A DNA stretch of 64,000 nt from Xenorhabdus stockiae (GCF_002632825.1 NZ_NJAJ01000008.1:97315-161314); one strand, 5' to 3'. Shown: positions 18,722-32,267, counted from the first letter of the stretch. Notes: a model not told the origin generated them from the letters alone. Numbers and translations are program-made.

Positions 18722-21073
18722 ATGAATAAATGTTATCCCACTTTGCTGGCCACGATGGTATGGGCAGCACTTTACAGTCAGCAGGCACACGCTGACCTTG
18801 CAGCACAATGTATGCTGGGTGTCCCTGTCTACGACAAACCCATTATTACCGGGGATCCCAACACACTCCCGATTAAAATTCAGTCTGATGATACCCATGG
18901 TGAATACCCTACTGCTGTAGAGTTTGTCGGTAATGTCGATATCCAACAAGGAAATAAAACACTGACTGCCGACAGAGTCAGATTCGAGCAGGCTGAAGCT
19001 AAAGACCCGGTGCGGACTATCCATGCTGCCGGGAATGTCAGATATGATGATCCTCAGATAATTCTGAAAGGGCCACGCGCCTGGGCTAACTTAACCACAA
19101 AAGATACCGATGTGGAACAAGGGAAGTACCAGATGGTAGGTCGCCAGGGACGCGGTAGCGCAGATAAAATGATGCTGCGCGGTGAGAATCGCTATACCAT
19201 TTTAGATAATGGCGTGTTTACTTCCTGTCTGCCGGGTAACGATAGCTGGAGCGTTATCGGTTCAGAAGTCATTCTGGATCGTCAGGAAGAAGTGGCTGAG
19301 ATTTGGAACGCCCGTTTCAGGGTCGCAAATGTTCCCGTATTTTATACTCCCTACCTGCAACTACCGATTGGCGATAGACGCCGCTCTGGTTTTTTGATCC
19401 CCAATGCCAGTTTTTCCAATAAAGACGGTATCCAGTTCATCCTGCCTTATTACTGGAATATTGCTGCCAACTACGATGCGACCATCACACCACACTTGAT
19501 CAGCAAACGTGGTCTGAAGCTCGATAACGAGTTCCGTTACTTAACGAAAGCGGGCTCAGGCACCGTGGCATTCGATTGGATCAAGAAAGACCGCCTGTAT
19601 GCAGAAGATAAAGATTTTAATCTCAGACCTGAACGGGATAGCAACAGCCGCTGGTTATTTTACCTGAACCACGGTGGAGTGATGAATCAGGTCTGGCGCT
19701 TCAATGCTGATTATACCAAAGTCAGTGATCCGCACTATTTTACGGATTACAGCTCTCAGTACGGAACCAGTACTGATGGTTACGCCACGCAAAAATTCAG
19801 TATCGGTTATGCGCAGCAGAACTGGAATGCAACGTTAACTACCAAGCAATTCCAGATCTTTACTGCCAGCGATACCAGAAAAGCATACCGTGCTACCCCT
19901 CAGCTAGATCTGAATTACTATAAAAATGATCTGGGACCATTTGATTTCCGCACCTATGCGCAATTTGCCAAATTTACCAGCGTTGGTAAGGAACAGCCGA
20001 ACGCAACCCGCTGGCATGTAGAGCCTTCCATCAACCTGCCACTCTCCAATGGCTGGGCAAGTCTCAACAATGAAGTTAAGTTGATGGCAACCCACTACCA
20101 ACAAGATATTCCTGCGGCGCAAAAGACCTCTGATTTGGAGAAATCGGTTAATCGCGTTCTGCCACAGTTTAAATCAGATGCACAGATGGTATTTGAACGG
20201 GCCATGTACTTTAAGCCCGGTTTTACGCAGACATTGGAGCCTCGGGTTCAGTACCTTTATGTTCCCTATAGGAATCAGAATAATATTTACGACTATGATT
20301 CCTCCCTGCTGCACACCAATTATACCGGCTTGTTCCGTGATCGGTTCTACAGTGGTCTGGATCGCATTTCATCAGCCAATCAATTTACAAGTGGTATCAC
20401 CACCCGTATCTATGATGAAGATTTAGTTGAACGTTTTAGTTTCTCTATAGGTCAAATTTATTACTTTGAGGCACCACGCGTTAAAGATGCTGACTCTTCC
20501 GGGCAAACACAAAGTCCTATTGATGCCAGTAATAACCGAAGAACGGGTTCTACAACCTGGGCCAGTGATGTTGAATGGAACATCAACTCATCCTGGGGCT
20601 TCAAAGGTGGAGTGCAGTATGATACCCGTCTGAGCCAGGTTTCAATGGGGAATTCAGTCGTGGAATACCGCCGTGATGCTGACCGCCTGATACAACTGAA
20701 TTATCGCTTTGTTAATCGTGACTATATTCGGGCTACTCTCAGAAACGCTCCTGCGTATCAGCAGGGTATTTCTCAGGTAGGTGTGATAGGAAGCTGGCCG
20801 TTGACTGATCGCTGGGCGGTCGTCGGCGCATATTACTACGATGCCAAAGAGAAACAACCCGCCAGCAAGATGCTCGGTATGCAGTATAGTACCTGTTGTT
20901 GGGCTGTGAATGTCGGTTACGAGCGTAAGATAGTCAGCTGGAAGGATAACCAGAGTGAATATGATAATAAATGGTCACTCAATATTGAACTCCGTGGCTT
21001 AAGTAACAATCATAGTTTGGGTAGCCAGAAGATGCTTCAGCAAAGTATTTTGCCTTATCAGCGTGCTTTCTGA
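18722..21073 (+). CDS. lptD: LPS-assembly outer membrane protein LptD
   Basis: 783 residues (E. coli 784). With LptE it inserts lipopolysaccharide into the outer leaflet of the outer membrane. It has a signal peptide ending near QQAHA, an N-terminal OstA/LptA-like periplasmic domain and a C-terminal barrel. Cysteines at about 30 and 169 and the CC pair in STCCWA match the inter-domain disulfides that control LptD maturation. It heads the operon with surA, pdxA, rsmA, apaG and apaH, coupling LPS assembly with an outer membrane protein chaperone. Confidence 0.97.
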   Translation: MNKCYPTLLATMVWAALYSQQAHADLAAQCMLGVPVYDKPIITGDPNTLPIKIQSDDTHGEYPTAVEFVGNVDIQQGNKTLTADRVRFEQAEAKDPVRTIHAAGNVRYDDPQIILKGPRAWANLTTKDTDVEQGKYQMVGRQGRGSADKMMLRGENRYTILDNGVFTSCLPGNDSWSVIGSEVILDRQEEVAEIWNARFRVANVPVFYTPYLQLPIGDRRRSGFLIPNASFSNKDGIQFILPYYWNIAANYDATITPHLISKRGLKLDNEFRYLTKAGSGTVAFDWIKKDRLYAEDKDFNLRPERDSNSRWLFYLNHGGVMNQVWRFNADYTKVSDPHYFTDYSSQYGTSTDGYATQKFSIGYAQQNWNATLTTKQFQIFTASDTRKAYRATPQLDLNYYKNDLGPFDFRTYAQFAKFTSVGKEQPNATRWHVEPSINLPLSNGWASLNNEVKLMATHYQQDIPAAQKTSDLEKSVNRVLPQFKSDAQMVFERAMYFKPGFTQTLEPRVQYLYVPYRNQNNIYDYDSSLLHTNYTGLFRDRFYSGLDRISSANQFTSGITTRIYDEDLVERFSFSIGQIYYFEAPRVKDADSSGQTQSPIDASNNRRTGSTTWASDVEWNINSSWGFKGGVQYDTRLSQVSMGNSVVEYRRDADRLIQLNYRFVNRDYIRATLRNAPAYQQGISQVGVIGSWPLTDRWAVVGAYYYDAKEKQPASKMLGMQYSTCCWAVNVGYERKIVSWKDNQSEYDNKWSLNIELRGLSNNHSLGSQKMLQQSILPYQRAF

Positions 21074-21139
21074 TACCAATAAACAAAATGTAAACACAAT
21101 AACCCCGCTGTAAGGCGGGATTGATATGATGGGAAACAT

Positions 21140-22438
21140 ATGAAGAACTGGAGAACGCTCATTCTCGGGTTGATGTTTGCAATGAACACTGCCATAGCAG
21201 CACCACAGGAAATCAATAAGGTCGCTGCCATTGTTAATAATGATGTCGTGCTGGAAAGTGACGTCAACAACCTCTTAGAGTCCGTTAAGAATAACGCAAG
21301 ATTATCTGGTCAGCAGATACCGGATGAAAAGACATTGCGCCACCAAATTCTTGAGCGTCTGATTATGGATGACATCGTCCTGCAAATGGCAAAGCAGATG
21401 CAGCTTACTATTCCTGATGCGGATGTGGACTCAACCATTGAAAACATTGCAGCACAGAACCATATGAGTCTTGCTCAGATGAAGCAAAGTCTGGCTGCGG
21501 AGGGTATGAATTTCGATACCTATCGAAATCAAATCCGCAAAGAAATGCTGATTGCTGAAGTGCGTAACAACGAAGTCCGTCGTCGCATTTCTATTCTGCC
21601 CCAAGAAGTTGATTCTTTAGTGAATCAACTCAGTAGCCATAATGATCAGAATACTGAACTGAACGTTAGTCAGATTTTGATCCCTCTGCCTGAGAACCCA
21701 ACTCACGCTCAGGTCGAGAAAGCAGAAGTTACCGTAAACAAGATCTTATCTGATCTGAAAAAAGGCGGGGATTTTGGGAAACTGGCAATTGCTTATTCCA
21801 GCGATACACAAGCCTTAAAAGGCGGCAACATGGGCTGGAACCGGTTACAGGAACTACCATCATTATTTGCTGAACAGCTTCAGTCAGCTCAAAAAGGGCA
21901 GGTTATCGGCCCAATCCGTTCCGGTGTCGGCTTCCATATCCTGAAAGTGAATGATATCCGTGGCGGTAATGCGCCTGTTGCAGTCACCGAAGTCAATGCC
22001 CGCCATATTCTGCTGAAAGCATCACCAGTGATGACTGATGAGCAGGCCCGCGACAAATTAAGACAGCTCCGGGAAGAAATTTTAAGCGGTAAAACGACAT
22101 TCGAGAAAGCAGCAAAAGAGTATTCTGAAGACCCTGGCTCTGCCATGCGTGGCGGTGAACTGGGCTGGAATGTGCCAAGTGCTTATGATCCTGCTTTCCG
22201 TGATGCTCTGGTTAAACTGAAAAAAGGCGAAATCAGCCAGCCTATTCACTCTGCTTTCGGATGGCATCTGATTCAGTTGCTTGATACCCGCAAAGTCGAC
22301 AAAACCGATGCAGCACAGAAAGATCGTGCCTACAAGCTGCTGTTTACCCGTAAATTTAATGAAGAAGCGCAAACCTGGATGCAGGAATTACGCGCCTCTG
22401 CTTATGTGAAAATTTTAGATGGCAACGATGCAAAATAA
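21140..22438 (+). CDS. surA: Periplasmic chaperone/peptidyl-prolyl isomerase SurA
   Basis: 432 residues with a signal peptide (cleavage near AIAAP), an N-terminal chaperone domain, two parvulin (PpiC) domains (about 175-275 and 285-385, each with an EYSED or AYSSD block and GGxxGW) and a C-terminal helix. It folds outer membrane proteins including LptD, encoded 66 bases upstream. It overlaps the start of pdxA. Confidence 0.97.
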   Translation: MKNWRTLILGLMFAMNTAIAAPQEINKVAAIVNNDVVLESDVNNLLESVKNNARLSGQQIPDEKTLRHQILERLIMDDIVLQMAKQMQLTIPDADVDSTIENIAAQNHMSLAQMKQSLAAEGMNFDTYRNQIRKEMLIAEVRNNEVRRRISILPQEVDSLVNQLSSHNDQNTELNVSQILIPLPENPTHAQVEKAEVTVNKILSDLKKGGDFGKLAIAYSSDTQALKGGNMGWNRLQELPSLFAEQLQSAQKGQVIGPIRSGVGFHILKVNDIRGGNAPVAVTEVNARHILLKASPVMTDEQARDKLRQLREEILSGKTTFEKAAKEYSEDPGSAMRGGELGWNVPSAYDPAFRDALVKLKKGEISQPIHSAFGWHLIQLLDTRKVDKTDAAQKDRAYKLLFTRKFNEEAQTWMQELRASAYVKILDGNDAK

Positions 22439-23417
22439 ACCCATCATTATCACCCCCGGCGAACCAGCCGGGGTTGGCCCGGATTTAGTCATTGCCCTCG
22501 CCCAATTTGAGTGGCCCGTCCAATTAGTTGTCTGTGCCGATCCTGAACTCATGCTCTCCCGTGCACGGCAACTGAACCTGCCCTTGCAATTGCAGCCTTA
22601 CTCCCCGGAACATTTATCTGACTCACAGTCTGCCGGAACACTGAGTATTCTCCCCGTTTCTCTCCATACTCCGGCTGTCGCGGGTGAATTAAACCGGGAG
22701 AATGGTACTTATGTAACAGAAACTCTGGCTAAAGCCTGCGATGGTTGTTTAAGAGGTGAGTTTTCGGCACTGGTAACAGGCCCTGTACATAAAGGGGTTA
22801 TCAATGATGCCGGGATCGCCTTCACCGGGCATACTGAGTTTTTTGCTGACCATAGCCAGTGTTCACGCGTTGTAATGATGCTGGCAACAGAAGAGTTACG
22901 GGTCGCTCTGGCAACAACCCATTTACCGATTCTGGATGTTCCCAAAGCGATAACTTTTGATTCTCTGCGGGAAGTGGTCACCATACTTAATCATGACCTG
23001 AAAACCAAGTTTGGCATCCCGAGCCCTCATATCTATGTCTGTGGTCTTAATCCACATGCAGGTGAAAACGGCCATATGGGGCGTGAAGAGATTGATGTGA
23101 TTATTCCGGCACTGGAGAGCCTCAGAGCCGAAGGTATCTGGCTGGAAGGGCCATTAGCTGCTGATACGCTGTTTCAGCCAAAATATCTGGATCATGCTGA
23201 TGCAGTGCTTTCTATGTATCACGATCAAGGGCTGCCCGTGCTAAAATACCAGGGTTTTGGCAGAGCGGTGAATATCACTCTGGGGCTGCCATTCATCCGA
23301 ACCTCTGTCGATCATGGCACCGCACTGGAGCTGGCAGGGACAGGTCAAGCTGATGTGGGAAGTTTTATCACCGCATTGAATCTCGCAATTAAAATGATAC
23401 AAAACAGTAATGAATAA
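22419..23417 (+). CDS. pdxA: 4-hydroxythreonine-4-phosphate dehydrogenase PdxA
   Basis: 332 residues. It oxidises 4-phosphohydroxy-L-threonine in pyridoxal phosphate synthesis. Metal-binding histidines are seen in [17 protein letters not shown] and [11 protein letters not shown]. It overlaps the surA end by 20 bases if it starts at 22419, or 11 bases if at the second ATG (22428); the family N-terminus fits either. It overlaps rsmA by 8 bases. Confidence 0.96.
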   Translation: MATMQNKPIIITPGEPAGVGPDLVIALAQFEWPVQLVVCADPELMLSRARQLNLPLQLQPYSPEHLSDSQSAGTLSILPVSLHTPAVAGELNRENGTYVTETLAKACDGCLRGEFSALVTGPVHKGVINDAGIAFTGHTEFFADHSQCSRVVMMLATEELRVALATTHLPILDVPKAITFDSLREVVTILNHDLKTKFGIPSPHIYVCGLNPHAGENGHMGREEIDVIIPALESLRAEGIWLEGPLAADTLFQPKYLDHADAVLSMYHDQGLPVLKYQGFGRAVNITLGLPFIRTSVDHGTALELAGTGQADVGSFITALNLAIKMIQNSNE

Positions 23418-24240
23418 TAAAGTCCACCAAGGGCACCATGCCCGTAAACGCTTCGGGCAAAATTTCTTAACCGACCAGTATGTCATTGATAGCATTGTTG
23501 ATGCTATGAACCCACAGCCTGGGCAGGCTATGGTGGAAATCGGGCCGGGTCTGGCAGCACTGACCGAACCCGTTGCAGCGCGTCTGGATAAAATGACGGT
23601 CGTCGAACTTGACCGTGATCTGGCTGCTCGTTTGCAGGTCCACCCGAAACTGAAAGATAAGCTGACTATTATTCAGCAGGATGCCATGACCGTTGATTTT
23701 GGTGAGATCGCCAAAGAACTGGGGCAACCTCTGCGTGTATTCGGTAATCTGCCGTATAACATCTCTACGCCATTAATGTTTCATCTGTTCAGCTTCACTG
23801 ATGCTGTCGCTGATATGAACTTTATGTTGCAGAAAGAAGTCGTAAATCGTCTTGTTGCCGGGCCGGGCAGTAAAGCCTACGGGCGTTTGAGTGTCATGGC
23901 GCAATATTACTGTCATGTTATGCCAGTACTGGAAGTACCGCCGACCGCGTTTACCCCGGCGCCGAAAGTCGATTCTGCTATCGTGCGATTAATCCCTCAT
24001 AAGGCTATGCCTTATAAATCGATACCTCATCCTGTGCAGGATATCCGCATGCTGGCAAGGATCACGACACAAGCATTTAATCAACGTCGCAAAACTATCC
24101 GCAATAGCCTGAGTGACCTGTTTTCTCCTGAACAACTCTCTGATTTGGGTGTTGATCCGGGCACACGTGCTGAAAATATTTCAGTCGAGCAATACTGTAA
24201 AATGGCAAACTGGTTATCGTCTCAATCTGAAACTGTCTGA
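23410..24240 (+). CDS. rsmA: 16S rRNA dimethyladenosine transferase RsmA (KsgA)
   Basis: 276 residues. It dimethylates A1518 and A1519 of 16S rRNA during 30S maturation. The SAM-binding motif [13 protein letters not shown] and the catalytic NLPYNIS motif are present, with a C-terminal helical domain ([12 protein letters not shown]). It starts inside the end of pdxA, matching the E. coli operon. Confidence 0.97.
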   Translation: MNNKVHQGHHARKRFGQNFLTDQYVIDSIVDAMNPQPGQAMVEIGPGLAALTEPVAARLDKMTVVELDRDLAARLQVHPKLKDKLTIIQQDAMTVDFGEIAKELGQPLRVFGNLPYNISTPLMFHLFSFTDAVADMNFMLQKEVVNRLVAGPGSKAYGRLSVMAQYYCHVMPVLEVPPTAFTPAPKVDSAIVRLIPHKAMPYKSIPHPVQDIRMLARITTQAFNQRRKTIRNSLSDLFSPEQLSDLGVDPGTRAENISVEQYCKMANWLSSQSETV

Positions 24241-24274
24241 TAACGGACATACGTTGCAGTAAAAGGAGGCATTT

Positions 24275-24652
24275 ATGCTCAACGAACCAAGAGTTCATAT
24301 TCAAGTTCAAAGCGCTTACGTTGAAAGCCAGTCAGAACCGGACCGGCTACGTTTTGTGTTTTCTTATATAATATTAATTCGTAATCTTGGGCATTCCCCC
24401 GTGCAACTCATCAGCCGTTACTGGCGTATAACCAACAGTAACGGCCATCAGACAGAAGTTCATGGCGAAGGCGTGGTGGGAGAGCAGCCGGTGATCCCGC
24501 CCGGAACGGAGTATCGCTACAGTAGCGGGACTGTTCTGGAAACACCTTTGGGAACAATGGAAGGCCATTATGAGATGATTGATCATCTTGGTAATCCATT
24601 CCGGGTTGCTATTCCAGTATTCCGACTGGCTATCCCAACACTGATAAATTAA
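24275..24652 (+). CDS. apaG: ApaG protein
   Basis: 125 residues, a fibronectin III-like beta-sandwich protein. Motifs [10 protein letters not shown] and GTMEGHYEM are typical. A GGAGG ribosome site precedes the ATG. The biochemical role is unsettled in the family. It is placed between rsmA and apaH, with 2 bases to apaH. Confidence 0.96.
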   Translation: MLNEPRVHIQVQSAYVESQSEPDRLRFVFSYIILIRNLGHSPVQLISRYWRITNSNGHQTEVHGEGVVGEQPVIPPGTEYRYSSGTVLETPLGTMEGHYEMIDHLGNPFRVAIPVFRLAIPTLIN

Positions 24653-24654
24653 CT

Positions 24655-25491
24655 ATGTCTACATACCTTATCGGCGATATTCACGGCTGCTACCGCGAGC
24701 TGATTGCACTCTTACAACAGGTTGATTTTGATCCCGACAGAGATACATTGTGGCTGACAGGTGATTTAGTCGCCCGCGGCCCTGATTCTCTGGCGGTTCT
24801 GCGCTATGTTAAACAACTGGGGTCCGCCGTCAGGTTGGTTCTGGGTAATCATGACCTGCATTTGCTGGCTGTGTATAACAAAATCAGTCGTAATAAACCT
24901 AAAGACCAGTTGGATGAGTTGCTTACTGCTCCTGATGTCGATGAACTGATTAATTGGCTGAGAAAACAACCGGTATTACAGATCGATGATGAACTGAAAC
25001 TGGTCATGGCTCATGCAGGGCTGACTCCACAATGGGATCTGGAAACAGCCAGAATATGTGCCCACGAAGTGGAAGCAATCCTGCGTAGTGACAGTTATCC
25101 CCTGTTTCTCAATGCTATGTATGGTGATATGCCCAATAGCTGGTCACCAAAATTAAGCGGACTGTCACGACTGCGTTATAGCACCAACGTATTGACACGA
25201 ATGCGTTACTGTTTTCCGAATGGTCAGCTGGATATGATTTGCAAATCCAAGCCCGAAAATGCTCCCGCGCCACTAAAACCCTGGTTTGAACTCCCGCGAA
25301 AAATTCCTGAAGATTATTCCATTGCATTTGGTCACTGGGCAGCACTGGAAGGAAGAGGAACGCCTGCTGATATTTATGCTTTAGATACAGGCTGTTGCTG
25401 GGGTGGAGAGCTGACGCTTTTACGTTGGGAAGATAAACAATATTTCAGTCAGCCTGCATTTACTACTCAGTCAGATGATTCAGATTCGTAA
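24655..25491 (+). CDS. apaH: Diadenosine tetraphosphatase ApaH
   Basis: 278 residues. It hydrolyses Ap4A symmetrically to ADP and removes Np4 caps from RNA. Metallophosphatase motifs GDIHGCY (7-13), GDLVARG and GNHDLHLL are seen. It is the last gene of the lptD operon and converges with folA. A weak hairpin (25497-25522) lies after the stop. Confidence 0.96.
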   Translation: MSTYLIGDIHGCYRELIALLQQVDFDPDRDTLWLTGDLVARGPDSLAVLRYVKQLGSAVRLVLGNHDLHLLAVYNKISRNKPKDQLDELLTAPDVDELINWLRKQPVLQIDDELKLVMAHAGLTPQWDLETARICAHEVEAILRSDSYPLFLNAMYGDMPNSWSPKLSGLSRLRYSTNVLTRMRYCFPNGQLDMICKSKPENAPAPLKPWFELPRKIPEDYSIAFGHWAALEGRGTPADIYALDTGCCWGGELTLLRWEDKQYFSQPAFTTQSDDSDS

Positions 25492-25547
25492 TTTTTAATG
25501 GAGGGTCGTCTGACACTCCATTTCTCAAACCTGACAGAGAAAAATAA

Positions 25548-26033
25548 TTACTGCCTTCTTTCCAGAATTTCAAAACAGTAGCTGTGTGAATTGCGCTCAT
25601 CAGCATCGTGATATTCAGTAAAAACCGAGTTCCACTCATCGGGTTCATAATCAGGAAAATGGGTATCCCCGATCACTTCGGCGTCAATGTGAGTCAGGTA
25701 CATGCGACTGGCCAGAGGAATAAATTGTTCATAAATTTTACCACCGCCTATCACCATTATTTCTTCGACATCACCTGCCGCAGCCAGAGCTTCTTCGATA
25801 GAGCTGACCCAGGTTACACGATCATCGCTGCCTGGCTGACGGCTGATGATAATGTTCAGACGGCCCGGTAAAGGTCGACCAATCGATTCATAGGTTACTC
25901 TTCCCATCACAACCGGCTTTCCGAGTGTATTACGCTTAAACCAAGCTAAATCACCCGGAACAGTCCACGGCATAGCATTGTCCAGACCAATAACACGATC
26001 CATCGCCATTGCAGCAATCAAGCTGATATTCAT
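25548..26033 (-). CDS. folA: Dihydrofolate reductase
   Basis: 161 residues (E. coli 159). It reduces dihydrofolate with NADPH. The catalytic acid is D28 (E. coli D27) in [24 protein letters not shown] and [11 protein letters not shown] are the cofactor motifs. The trimethoprim-relevant residues look like the ordinary chromosomal type. It converges with apaH, as in E. coli; what lies upstream differs from E. coli. Confidence 0.97.
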   Translation of the reverse strand: MNISLIAAMAMDRVIGLDNAMPWTVPGDLAWFKRNTLGKPVVMGRVTYESIGRPLPGRLNIIISRQPGSDDRVTWVSSIEEALAAAGDVEEIMVIGGGKIYEQFIPLASRMYLTHIDAEVIGDTHFPDYEPDEWNSVFTEYHDADERNSHSYCFEILERRQ

Positions 26034-26147
26034 TAAGTCACCTTACAGGCAAGTAGTATGAAAATTGCGGACACTATACGGAAAGGGGTAGTCACAGTCG
26101 ATAAGATTAGTGATTTGTTCAGAATAGGTAATTAACCCCAATTCCGT

Positions 26148-26323
26148 TTAAGCCATTGCTGAAATATCTTCTTCTGAGTAGAAAACTTTCAGTGATGGCT
26201 TCTTCTCCTTAAGGCAGTAAGCAATCAATCCAGTTAAAACAGTTAACAAAAATCCGGTTATATTTCGGTGACGAGAATGTTCTATTTGAGCGATATTTTT
26301 TAACTGCCCATTAATCGTTATCA
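26148..26323 (-). pseudogene. IS982-family transposase C-terminal remnant
   Basis: The minus strand reads TINGQLKNIAQIEHSRHRN, then GFLLTVLTGLIAYCLKEKKPS and a stop at 26148. This is the highly conserved C-terminus of IS982-type transposases (LKN-IEHSRHR-NF-GLIAY-KKPS). Only about 55 codons remain and there is no upstream DDE domain. The sequence after the stop (ACGGAATTGGGGTTAA) resembles the IS end. Confidence 0.85.
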
Positions 26324-26507
26324 ATAATAAAACATTTTTTAAGCGTTACCTTACCTATGTGGGTCGAATAAATGATGAAGACAAAACGTTAACACGCCCT
26401 AGCAATAATGCATCCTGATGCCCACCAAAAAGACAGAAACCCGAGTATCATGAATTATCTGGCAAGGATAGTTCAGGATTTCAGAGATAATAATTGAGTT
26501 TTTGCCT

Positions 26508-26538
26508 ATAAAAAATAGCGGATCTATTATCCGCTATT
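26508..26538 (-). terminator. Rho-independent terminator of dapD
   Basis: On the minus strand, AATAGCGGAT / ATCCGCTATT with a 5-base loop, followed by TTTT. It starts 8 bases past the dapD stop. Confidence 0.85.
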
Positions 26539-26545
26539 CAAAGAG

Positions 26546-27388
26546 TTAGTCTATTGTACGCAGCAATTCATTGATACCCACTTTGCCACGGGTTTTGGCA
26601 TCGACCTTTTTCACGATAACAGCACAATACAGGCTGTAGCTGCCATCTTTGGAAGGCAGGTTACCGGATACGACGACAGAACCCGCAGGTACTCGGCCAT
26701 AATGGATTTCGCCGGTTTCACGATCATAGATTTTGGTACTTTGGCCGATGTAAACACCCATTGAGATCACAGAACCTTCTTCTACGATAACCCCTTCCAC
26801 AATCTCAGAGCGTGCACCGATAAAGCAGTTGTCTTCAATGATAGTCGGGTTGGCCTGTAATGGTTCCAGAACACCACCAATACCGACACCGCCGGACAAG
26901 TGAACATTTTTACCGATTTGCGCACAGGAACCTACTGTTGCCCATGTATCGACCATTGTTCCTTCATCCACATAAGCGCCCAGATTTACGTAAGATGGCA
27001 TTAATACAGTATTACGTGCGATGTAGGCACCCTGACGTACTGCTGCTGGTGGTACGACACGGAAGCCTTCTTTTTCGAAACGTGCCTGATCATAATCAGC
27101 AAACTTCATCGGTACTTTATCGAAATAGCGGCTTTCAGCACCTTCCATAACCTGATTGTTATTAATGCGGAAAGAGAGCAGGACTGCTTTTTTCAGCCAC
27201 TGATGTGTTACCCACTCATCTGCGATTTTTTCAGCGACACGCAGTTTACCGCTGTCCAACATTTGAATGACTTGATTGATGGCATCACGTGTTGTTTCGT
27301 CAACAGTTGCGGGAGTGATGCTGGTACGGTTTTCAAATGCATTTTCAATAATGCTCATTAGCTCGGCAATAGGTTGTATTTGCTGCAT
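26546..27388 (-). CDS. dapD: Tetrahydrodipicolinate N-succinyltransferase
   Basis: 280 residues. It succinylates tetrahydrodipicolinate in the lysine/meso-diaminopimelate pathway, using a left-handed beta-helix of hexapeptide repeats. [27 protein letters not shown] and the C-terminal [11 protein letters not shown] match E. coli (274 residues). The N-terminus is 6 residues longer; an internal Met at residue 11 is an alternative start. It is the last gene of map-glnD-dapD. Confidence 0.96.
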   Translation of the reverse strand: MQQIQPIAELMSIIENAFENRTSITPATVDETTRDAINQVIQMLDSGKLRVAEKIADEWVTHQWLKKAVLLSFRINNNQVMEGAESRYFDKVPMKFADYDQARFEKEGFRVVPPAAVRQGAYIARNTVLMPSYVNLGAYVDEGTMVDTWATVGSCAQIGKNVHLSGGVGIGGVLEPLQANPTIIEDNCFIGARSEIVEGVIVEEGSVISMGVYIGQSTKIYDRETGEIHYGRVPAGSVVVSGNLPSKDGSYSLYCAVIVKKVDAKTRGKVGINELLRTID

Positions 27389-27433
27389 TGGTAAGGGATC
27401 CTTTATTCTTAGTCAAATATTGGTTAGTGAATG

Positions 27434-30088
27434 CTATACTTTATCCTTGGTGTTAAGGGCTTCTGTCAACCTTTCTGACAATTCATCTTTGATTTTTTTA
27501 TCCAGTGCCAAATAATCTTTATCCGTCAGTACAAAAAAATCCTCTACCCGCTCACCGATGGTTGTAATGCGCGCACCATGTAGGGAAATTCCTAATTCGG
27601 CAAAAATACTGCCGACTTTGGCCAGTAGGCCGGGTTGGTCCAGAGCGACGAGTTCCATATAAGTGCGTCGGGTATTTTGTGACGTTAAGAAACTGATTTT
27701 GGGAGGTACGTCAAAGTGGCGTAATTTAGCCGGTAATTTACGCGTTTTGGGTGCTTTCGGATGAGGATCGTTAATGGCTTTGAGCAAAGACTGGCGGATA
27801 GGTTCATGGCGGTCAGGTGCCAGAGAGTGATCATTCGGATCCAGTATGACAAAGGTATCCATTGCCATTTCGTCCCGATTAGTGAAGATCTGGGCATTAT
27901 GAACACTTAAATTGCGCCGATCTAATTCCCCCACGACAGCCGCGAAAAGAGAAGGTCTATCCTGACACCAGATAAATATTTCCGTTCCTCCATGAGAAAA
28001 TGAAGTACTGATCAATACCATTGGATCAGGATATTGATGGTTAACTAAATGGCTGGCATGCCATGCCAGTTGATCCGGCGTATGGCGCAAAAAATAATCT
28101 GCGTGGCAGCGGCTCCAGATATTATGCAACCTTTCTTCGTCAATCGCTTCCTGACGTAACAGTGCCAAAGCCTGCAAGCGGTTATGCCGGATACGCTCCC
28201 GTAAATCAGGCGTATTTTGTATCCCCTTAAGTAGCTGGGTTTCAGTCGCGAAATAAAGTTCGCGCAGCAGGCTCTGTTTCCAGCTGTTCCATAGTTTGGC
28301 GTTTGTGGCACAGATATCGGCAACAGTAAGGCAAAGCAGGTAATTCAGGCGGTTCTGATTTTTGACCTGACAGGCAAATTGCTGGATGACTTCGGGGTCC
28401 TGAATATCCCGTCGTTGGGCAGTGATTGACATCAGTAAATGATAGCGAACAAGCCACTCCACCAATTCAGCTTCGTAAGTTGTCAATCCATGCTGTTTGG
28501 CGAAGGCAAACGCATCTTTCGCTCCCAGCTCGGAGTGGTCGCCATTGCGCCCTTTGGCAATATCATGGAAAAAAGCGGCCAACCGCAGTAATTCAGGCTG
28601 CGGTATGCGTGGGTAGAGTTCAATACACACAGGGTGAAGTATGCGGTTATTTTCATCGGCAAAACTTTCCAGTTTCTGCAATAACCGGATGGTGTGCTCG
28701 TCGACGGTATAAGCATGGAACAGGTCAAACTGCATTTGGCCGACTATGTTGCTCCAAAGCGGAGTATAGGCACTTAATACACTGTGACGATGCATTGGCA
28801 GCAAAGCACTTTTGACAGCGTGAGGGTGCCTCAGGATTGCCATAAAAATTTTTCGTGCCTGAGGAAGTTCGCACAATGGCTGCTTAAGGTTCCGGCGGGC
28901 ATAGCGAAGCTGGCGTAACGTAGTGGAATAGATCCCGTTAATTTCCCGGTGAACGGCCATGTGATAAAACATTTTCAGAATTGAGGCTGGATCACGGGTA
29001 AACAGTGATTCATCAATAACATCGATAAGATCTCCCCGTAACTGAAAGGCCTCATTCAGGGGACGGGGTTTTTCATCTGGCTGTAGTGTCAGGATTGCTT
29101 CATCAAACAGTTGCAACAGCATGTCGTTCAATTCGCTGACTCGGCGGGTCACGCGATAGAAATCTTTCATCATACGTTCAACAGGCTGATTATGTTCGCC
29201 TTTATAGCCGAGAAGCTGAGCGACACTAAACTGCTGTTCAAACAATAGACGGTTATCGTAACGGGTAACAGACAGATGGAGGGCAAAACGGATACGCCAG
29301 AGAAAATTCTGGCATTCGTTTAATTCATCCCGCTCTTCGTGAGTCAGAAAACCAAAATCGACCATTTCATCTAAAGATGTCGCCCCGAAATGACGGTGAG
29401 CCACCCAAAGGAGAGTATGGATATCACGTAATCCCCCTGGGCTGCTTTTTATATCGGGTTCCAGATTGTAGCTGGTACTGTGGTATCGCTGATGACGATT
29501 TTTCTGTTCGGTGAGCTTGGAGGCAAAAAATTGGGCTGATGGCCAGAAGTCATCACTGAAAATGTGTTTTTGTAAGCGCAGGAACAGAGGTAAATCACCA
29601 CAAATTAAGCGGGATTCCACTAAGTTAGTGGCGATAGTCAGATCGGAAAGCCCTTTTTCAAGGCACTCTTCGAGAGTTCTGACACTGTGGCCGACATCCA
29701 GACGAATATCCCAGAGCAGAGCTATAAAGCGTCCAATCTGGCTTGATTGTTCTTCAGTCAGTGGATGTTCACTCAGAATCAGCAGATCGATATCTGAAAG
29801 AGGGTGCAACTCGCGTCTTCCATAACCCCCAACGGCAATCAGGGAAAGAGTATCTATCTGATCAAACCCATACTGCTGCCACAACCGGGTCAGAAGTTTA
29901 TCAATATAATCACTGCGTGCATAAATCAGTGCGGTCGGGGAAATACCCGCTTTGAATGCCTGTTCAAGCCACAGTTGAAACTCATCAATATGCTGCTTCA
30001 GCACCGGGCATTGCAGATCATCACATGAAAATTCTACCGGAGAGACAGGAGGAATCGGGGCGTGCGCAAAAGCAATATCAACTGGCAT
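27434..30088 (-). CDS. glnD: Bifunctional uridylyltransferase/uridylyl-removing enzyme GlnD
   Basis: 884 residues (E. coli 890). It senses glutamine and uridylylates or deuridylylates PII proteins, so it controls nitrogen regulation. Domains in order: nucleotidyltransferase ([17 protein letters not shown], 87-103), HD hydrolase ([17 protein letters not shown]) and two C-terminal ACT domains ([16 protein letters not shown] and [15 protein letters not shown]). It lies between map and dapD, as in E. coli. Confidence 0.97.
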   Translation of the reverse strand: MPVDIAFAHAPIPPVSPVEFSCDDLQCPVLKQHIDEFQLWLEQAFKAGISPTALIYARSDYIDKLLTRLWQQYGFDQIDTLSLIAVGGYGRRELHPLSDIDLLILSEHPLTEEQSSQIGRFIALLWDIRLDVGHSVRTLEECLEKGLSDLTIATNLVESRLICGDLPLFLRLQKHIFSDDFWPSAQFFASKLTEQKNRHQRYHSTSYNLEPDIKSSPGGLRDIHTLLWVAHRHFGATSLDEMVDFGFLTHEERDELNECQNFLWRIRFALHLSVTRYDNRLLFEQQFSVAQLLGYKGEHNQPVERMMKDFYRVTRRVSELNDMLLQLFDEAILTLQPDEKPRPLNEAFQLRGDLIDVIDESLFTRDPASILKMFYHMAVHREINGIYSTTLRQLRYARRNLKQPLCELPQARKIFMAILRHPHAVKSALLPMHRHSVLSAYTPLWSNIVGQMQFDLFHAYTVDEHTIRLLQKLESFADENNRILHPVCIELYPRIPQPELLRLAAFFHDIAKGRNGDHSELGAKDAFAFAKQHGLTTYEAELVEWLVRYHLLMSITAQRRDIQDPEVIQQFACQVKNQNRLNYLLCLTVADICATNAKLWNSWKQSLLRELYFATETQLLKGIQNTPDLRERIRHNRLQALALLRQEAIDEERLHNIWSRCHADYFLRHTPDQLAWHASHLVNHQYPDPMVLISTSFSHGGTEIFIWCQDRPSLFAAVVGELDRRNLSVHNAQIFTNRDEMAMDTFVILDPNDHSLAPDRHEPIRQSLLKAINDPHPKAPKTRKLPAKLRHFDVPPKISFLTSQNTRRTYMELVALDQPGLLAKVGSIFAELGISLHGARITTIGERVEDFFVLTDKDYLALDKKIKDELSERLTEALNTKDKV

Positions 30089-30290
30089 ATTCAGAAACCT
30101 ATGATAAGAAACTGGGAGATGGGCAGGCGTTTGTAGTCGATGATGAAGCCCTGTGAGGACAGTTTATGTACAAGGGCTTCATTTGGCAATGCTATCCTGA
30201 CAACGGGATCTTTGGCAGGAGGAGCAAATTATATCAGCAGATTGTTATCGATTAATCTGTGGTTGGTTTACGTAACTGTTCGTTAAGCGA

Positions 30291-31088
30291 TTACGCGTTA
30301 ACCAATACTGCTGAAATCTGCGCTTCTTCCTCTTTGCGCCATGTCATGATTTCGCAGCCGTTGTCAGTAACGACAATAGTGTGCTCGTATTGTGCAGACC
30401 AGCCGCGATCTTTGGTTTTGACAGTCCAGCCATCTTTCATGGTACGGATACGATAATCACCCGCATTGACCATGGGTTCGATAGTGAAAGCCATGCCTTT
30501 TTGCAGCACAACCCCGCCATCATCGGCATCGTAATGAAGCACATGCGGCTCTTCGTGGAAAACCCGGCCAATACCGTGACCACAATATTCACGAACTACG
30601 GAGAAATCATTCCCTTCCACATATTGCTGAATTGCTTTGCCGATAGTACGCAGACGGATACCCGGTTTCACCATTTTCAGTGCAAGGTACAGACTTTCCT
30701 GAGTCACACGGCACAGACGTTCGCCTTGAATCGTTGGTTTACCAACGATGAACATTTTGGAGGTATCACCGTGAAATTCATCTTTAATAACAGTAACATC
30801 GATATTAACGATATCGCCGTCTTTCAGTACCTTGTCATCACTTGGAATACCGTGGCAAATCACGTCATTGACCGAAATACAGACAGATTTAGGAAAACCG
30901 TGATAACCCAGACAGGCAGAAATAGCCTGCTGTTTATTAGTGATATGTTCGTGGCAAATCCGATCAAGTTCACCCGTGGTAACGCCTGCTTTAACGTGTT
31001 GCTCGATCATCTCCAGAACTTCAGCTGCCAGACGACCGGCAACGCGCATTTTCTGAATATCTTCGTCTGTTTTGATAGTAATAGCCAT
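30291..31088 (-). CDS. map: Methionine aminopeptidase
   Basis: 265 residues (E. coli 264). It removes the N-terminal methionine from nascent proteins. The two-metal ligand residues are in NIDVTVIKDEFHGDTSK, GHGIGRVFHEEPHVLHY and the C-terminal QYEHTIVVT. It is divergent from rpsB. The 202-base gap to glnD is longer than in E. coli and holds nothing I recognise beyond a likely glnD promoter. Confidence 0.97.
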   Translation of the reverse strand: MAITIKTDEDIQKMRVAGRLAAEVLEMIEQHVKAGVTTGELDRICHEHITNKQQAISACLGYHGFPKSVCISVNDVICHGIPSDDKVLKDGDIVNIDVTVIKDEFHGDTSKMFIVGKPTIQGERLCRVTQESLYLALKMVKPGIRLRTIGKAIQQYVEGNDFSVVREYCGHGIGRVFHEEPHVLHYDADDGGVVLQKGMAFTIEPMVNAGDYRIRTMKDGWTVKTKDRGWSAQYEHTIVVTDNGCEIMTWRKEEEAQISAVLVNA

Positions 31089-31228
31089 GAAATCAGTCCA
31101 TTAGAACCGGTAAATCACCGATTCTTTGATATTAGTTAATGAAAAAATGATGGTGGTAATGGTATCAGCCTGCTTTATATCTAACAATAACCGTTGATTG
31201 CTAAGACGTCAGAAAGCGATAACAAATG

Positions 31229-31258
31229 TTGGTGTATAGGGCCGGATTATGGTATAAA
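31229..31258 (+). promoter_or_regulatory. Probable rpsB promoter
   Basis: TTGGTG (31229-31234), 18-base spacer, TATAAA (31253-31258), then a GC-rich discriminator (GCGCGCCGG), which is typical of stringently controlled ribosomal protein promoters. Confidence 0.6.
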
Positions 31259-31289
31259 GCGCGCCGGTATTCTGTGTAATTGTTTCCTG

Positions 31290-32212
<923 letters not shown>

Positions 32213-32267
32213 TAAGGCATGCTCATTTCTGAGCCCTTATTGACCAGGTATTGAAATATATTGGTTA

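Larger units (their letters stand above)
26034..26545. other. Intergenic junction folA-dapD
   Basis: 512 bases. The first 100 should hold the folA promoter. The middle is an IS982 transposase remnant (26148-26323), and the end holds the dapD terminator; both are listed separately. The stretch 26340-26500 shows nothing I recognise. E. coli has these flanking genes about 3 map minutes apart, so this is a rearrangement point relative to that genome. Confidence 0.6.

Noticed and set aside
25497..25522. Terminator between apaH and folA
   Set aside because: AATGGAG / CTCCATT stem exists, but the tail is TTCTC on plus and A-rich on minus, so too weak to call.
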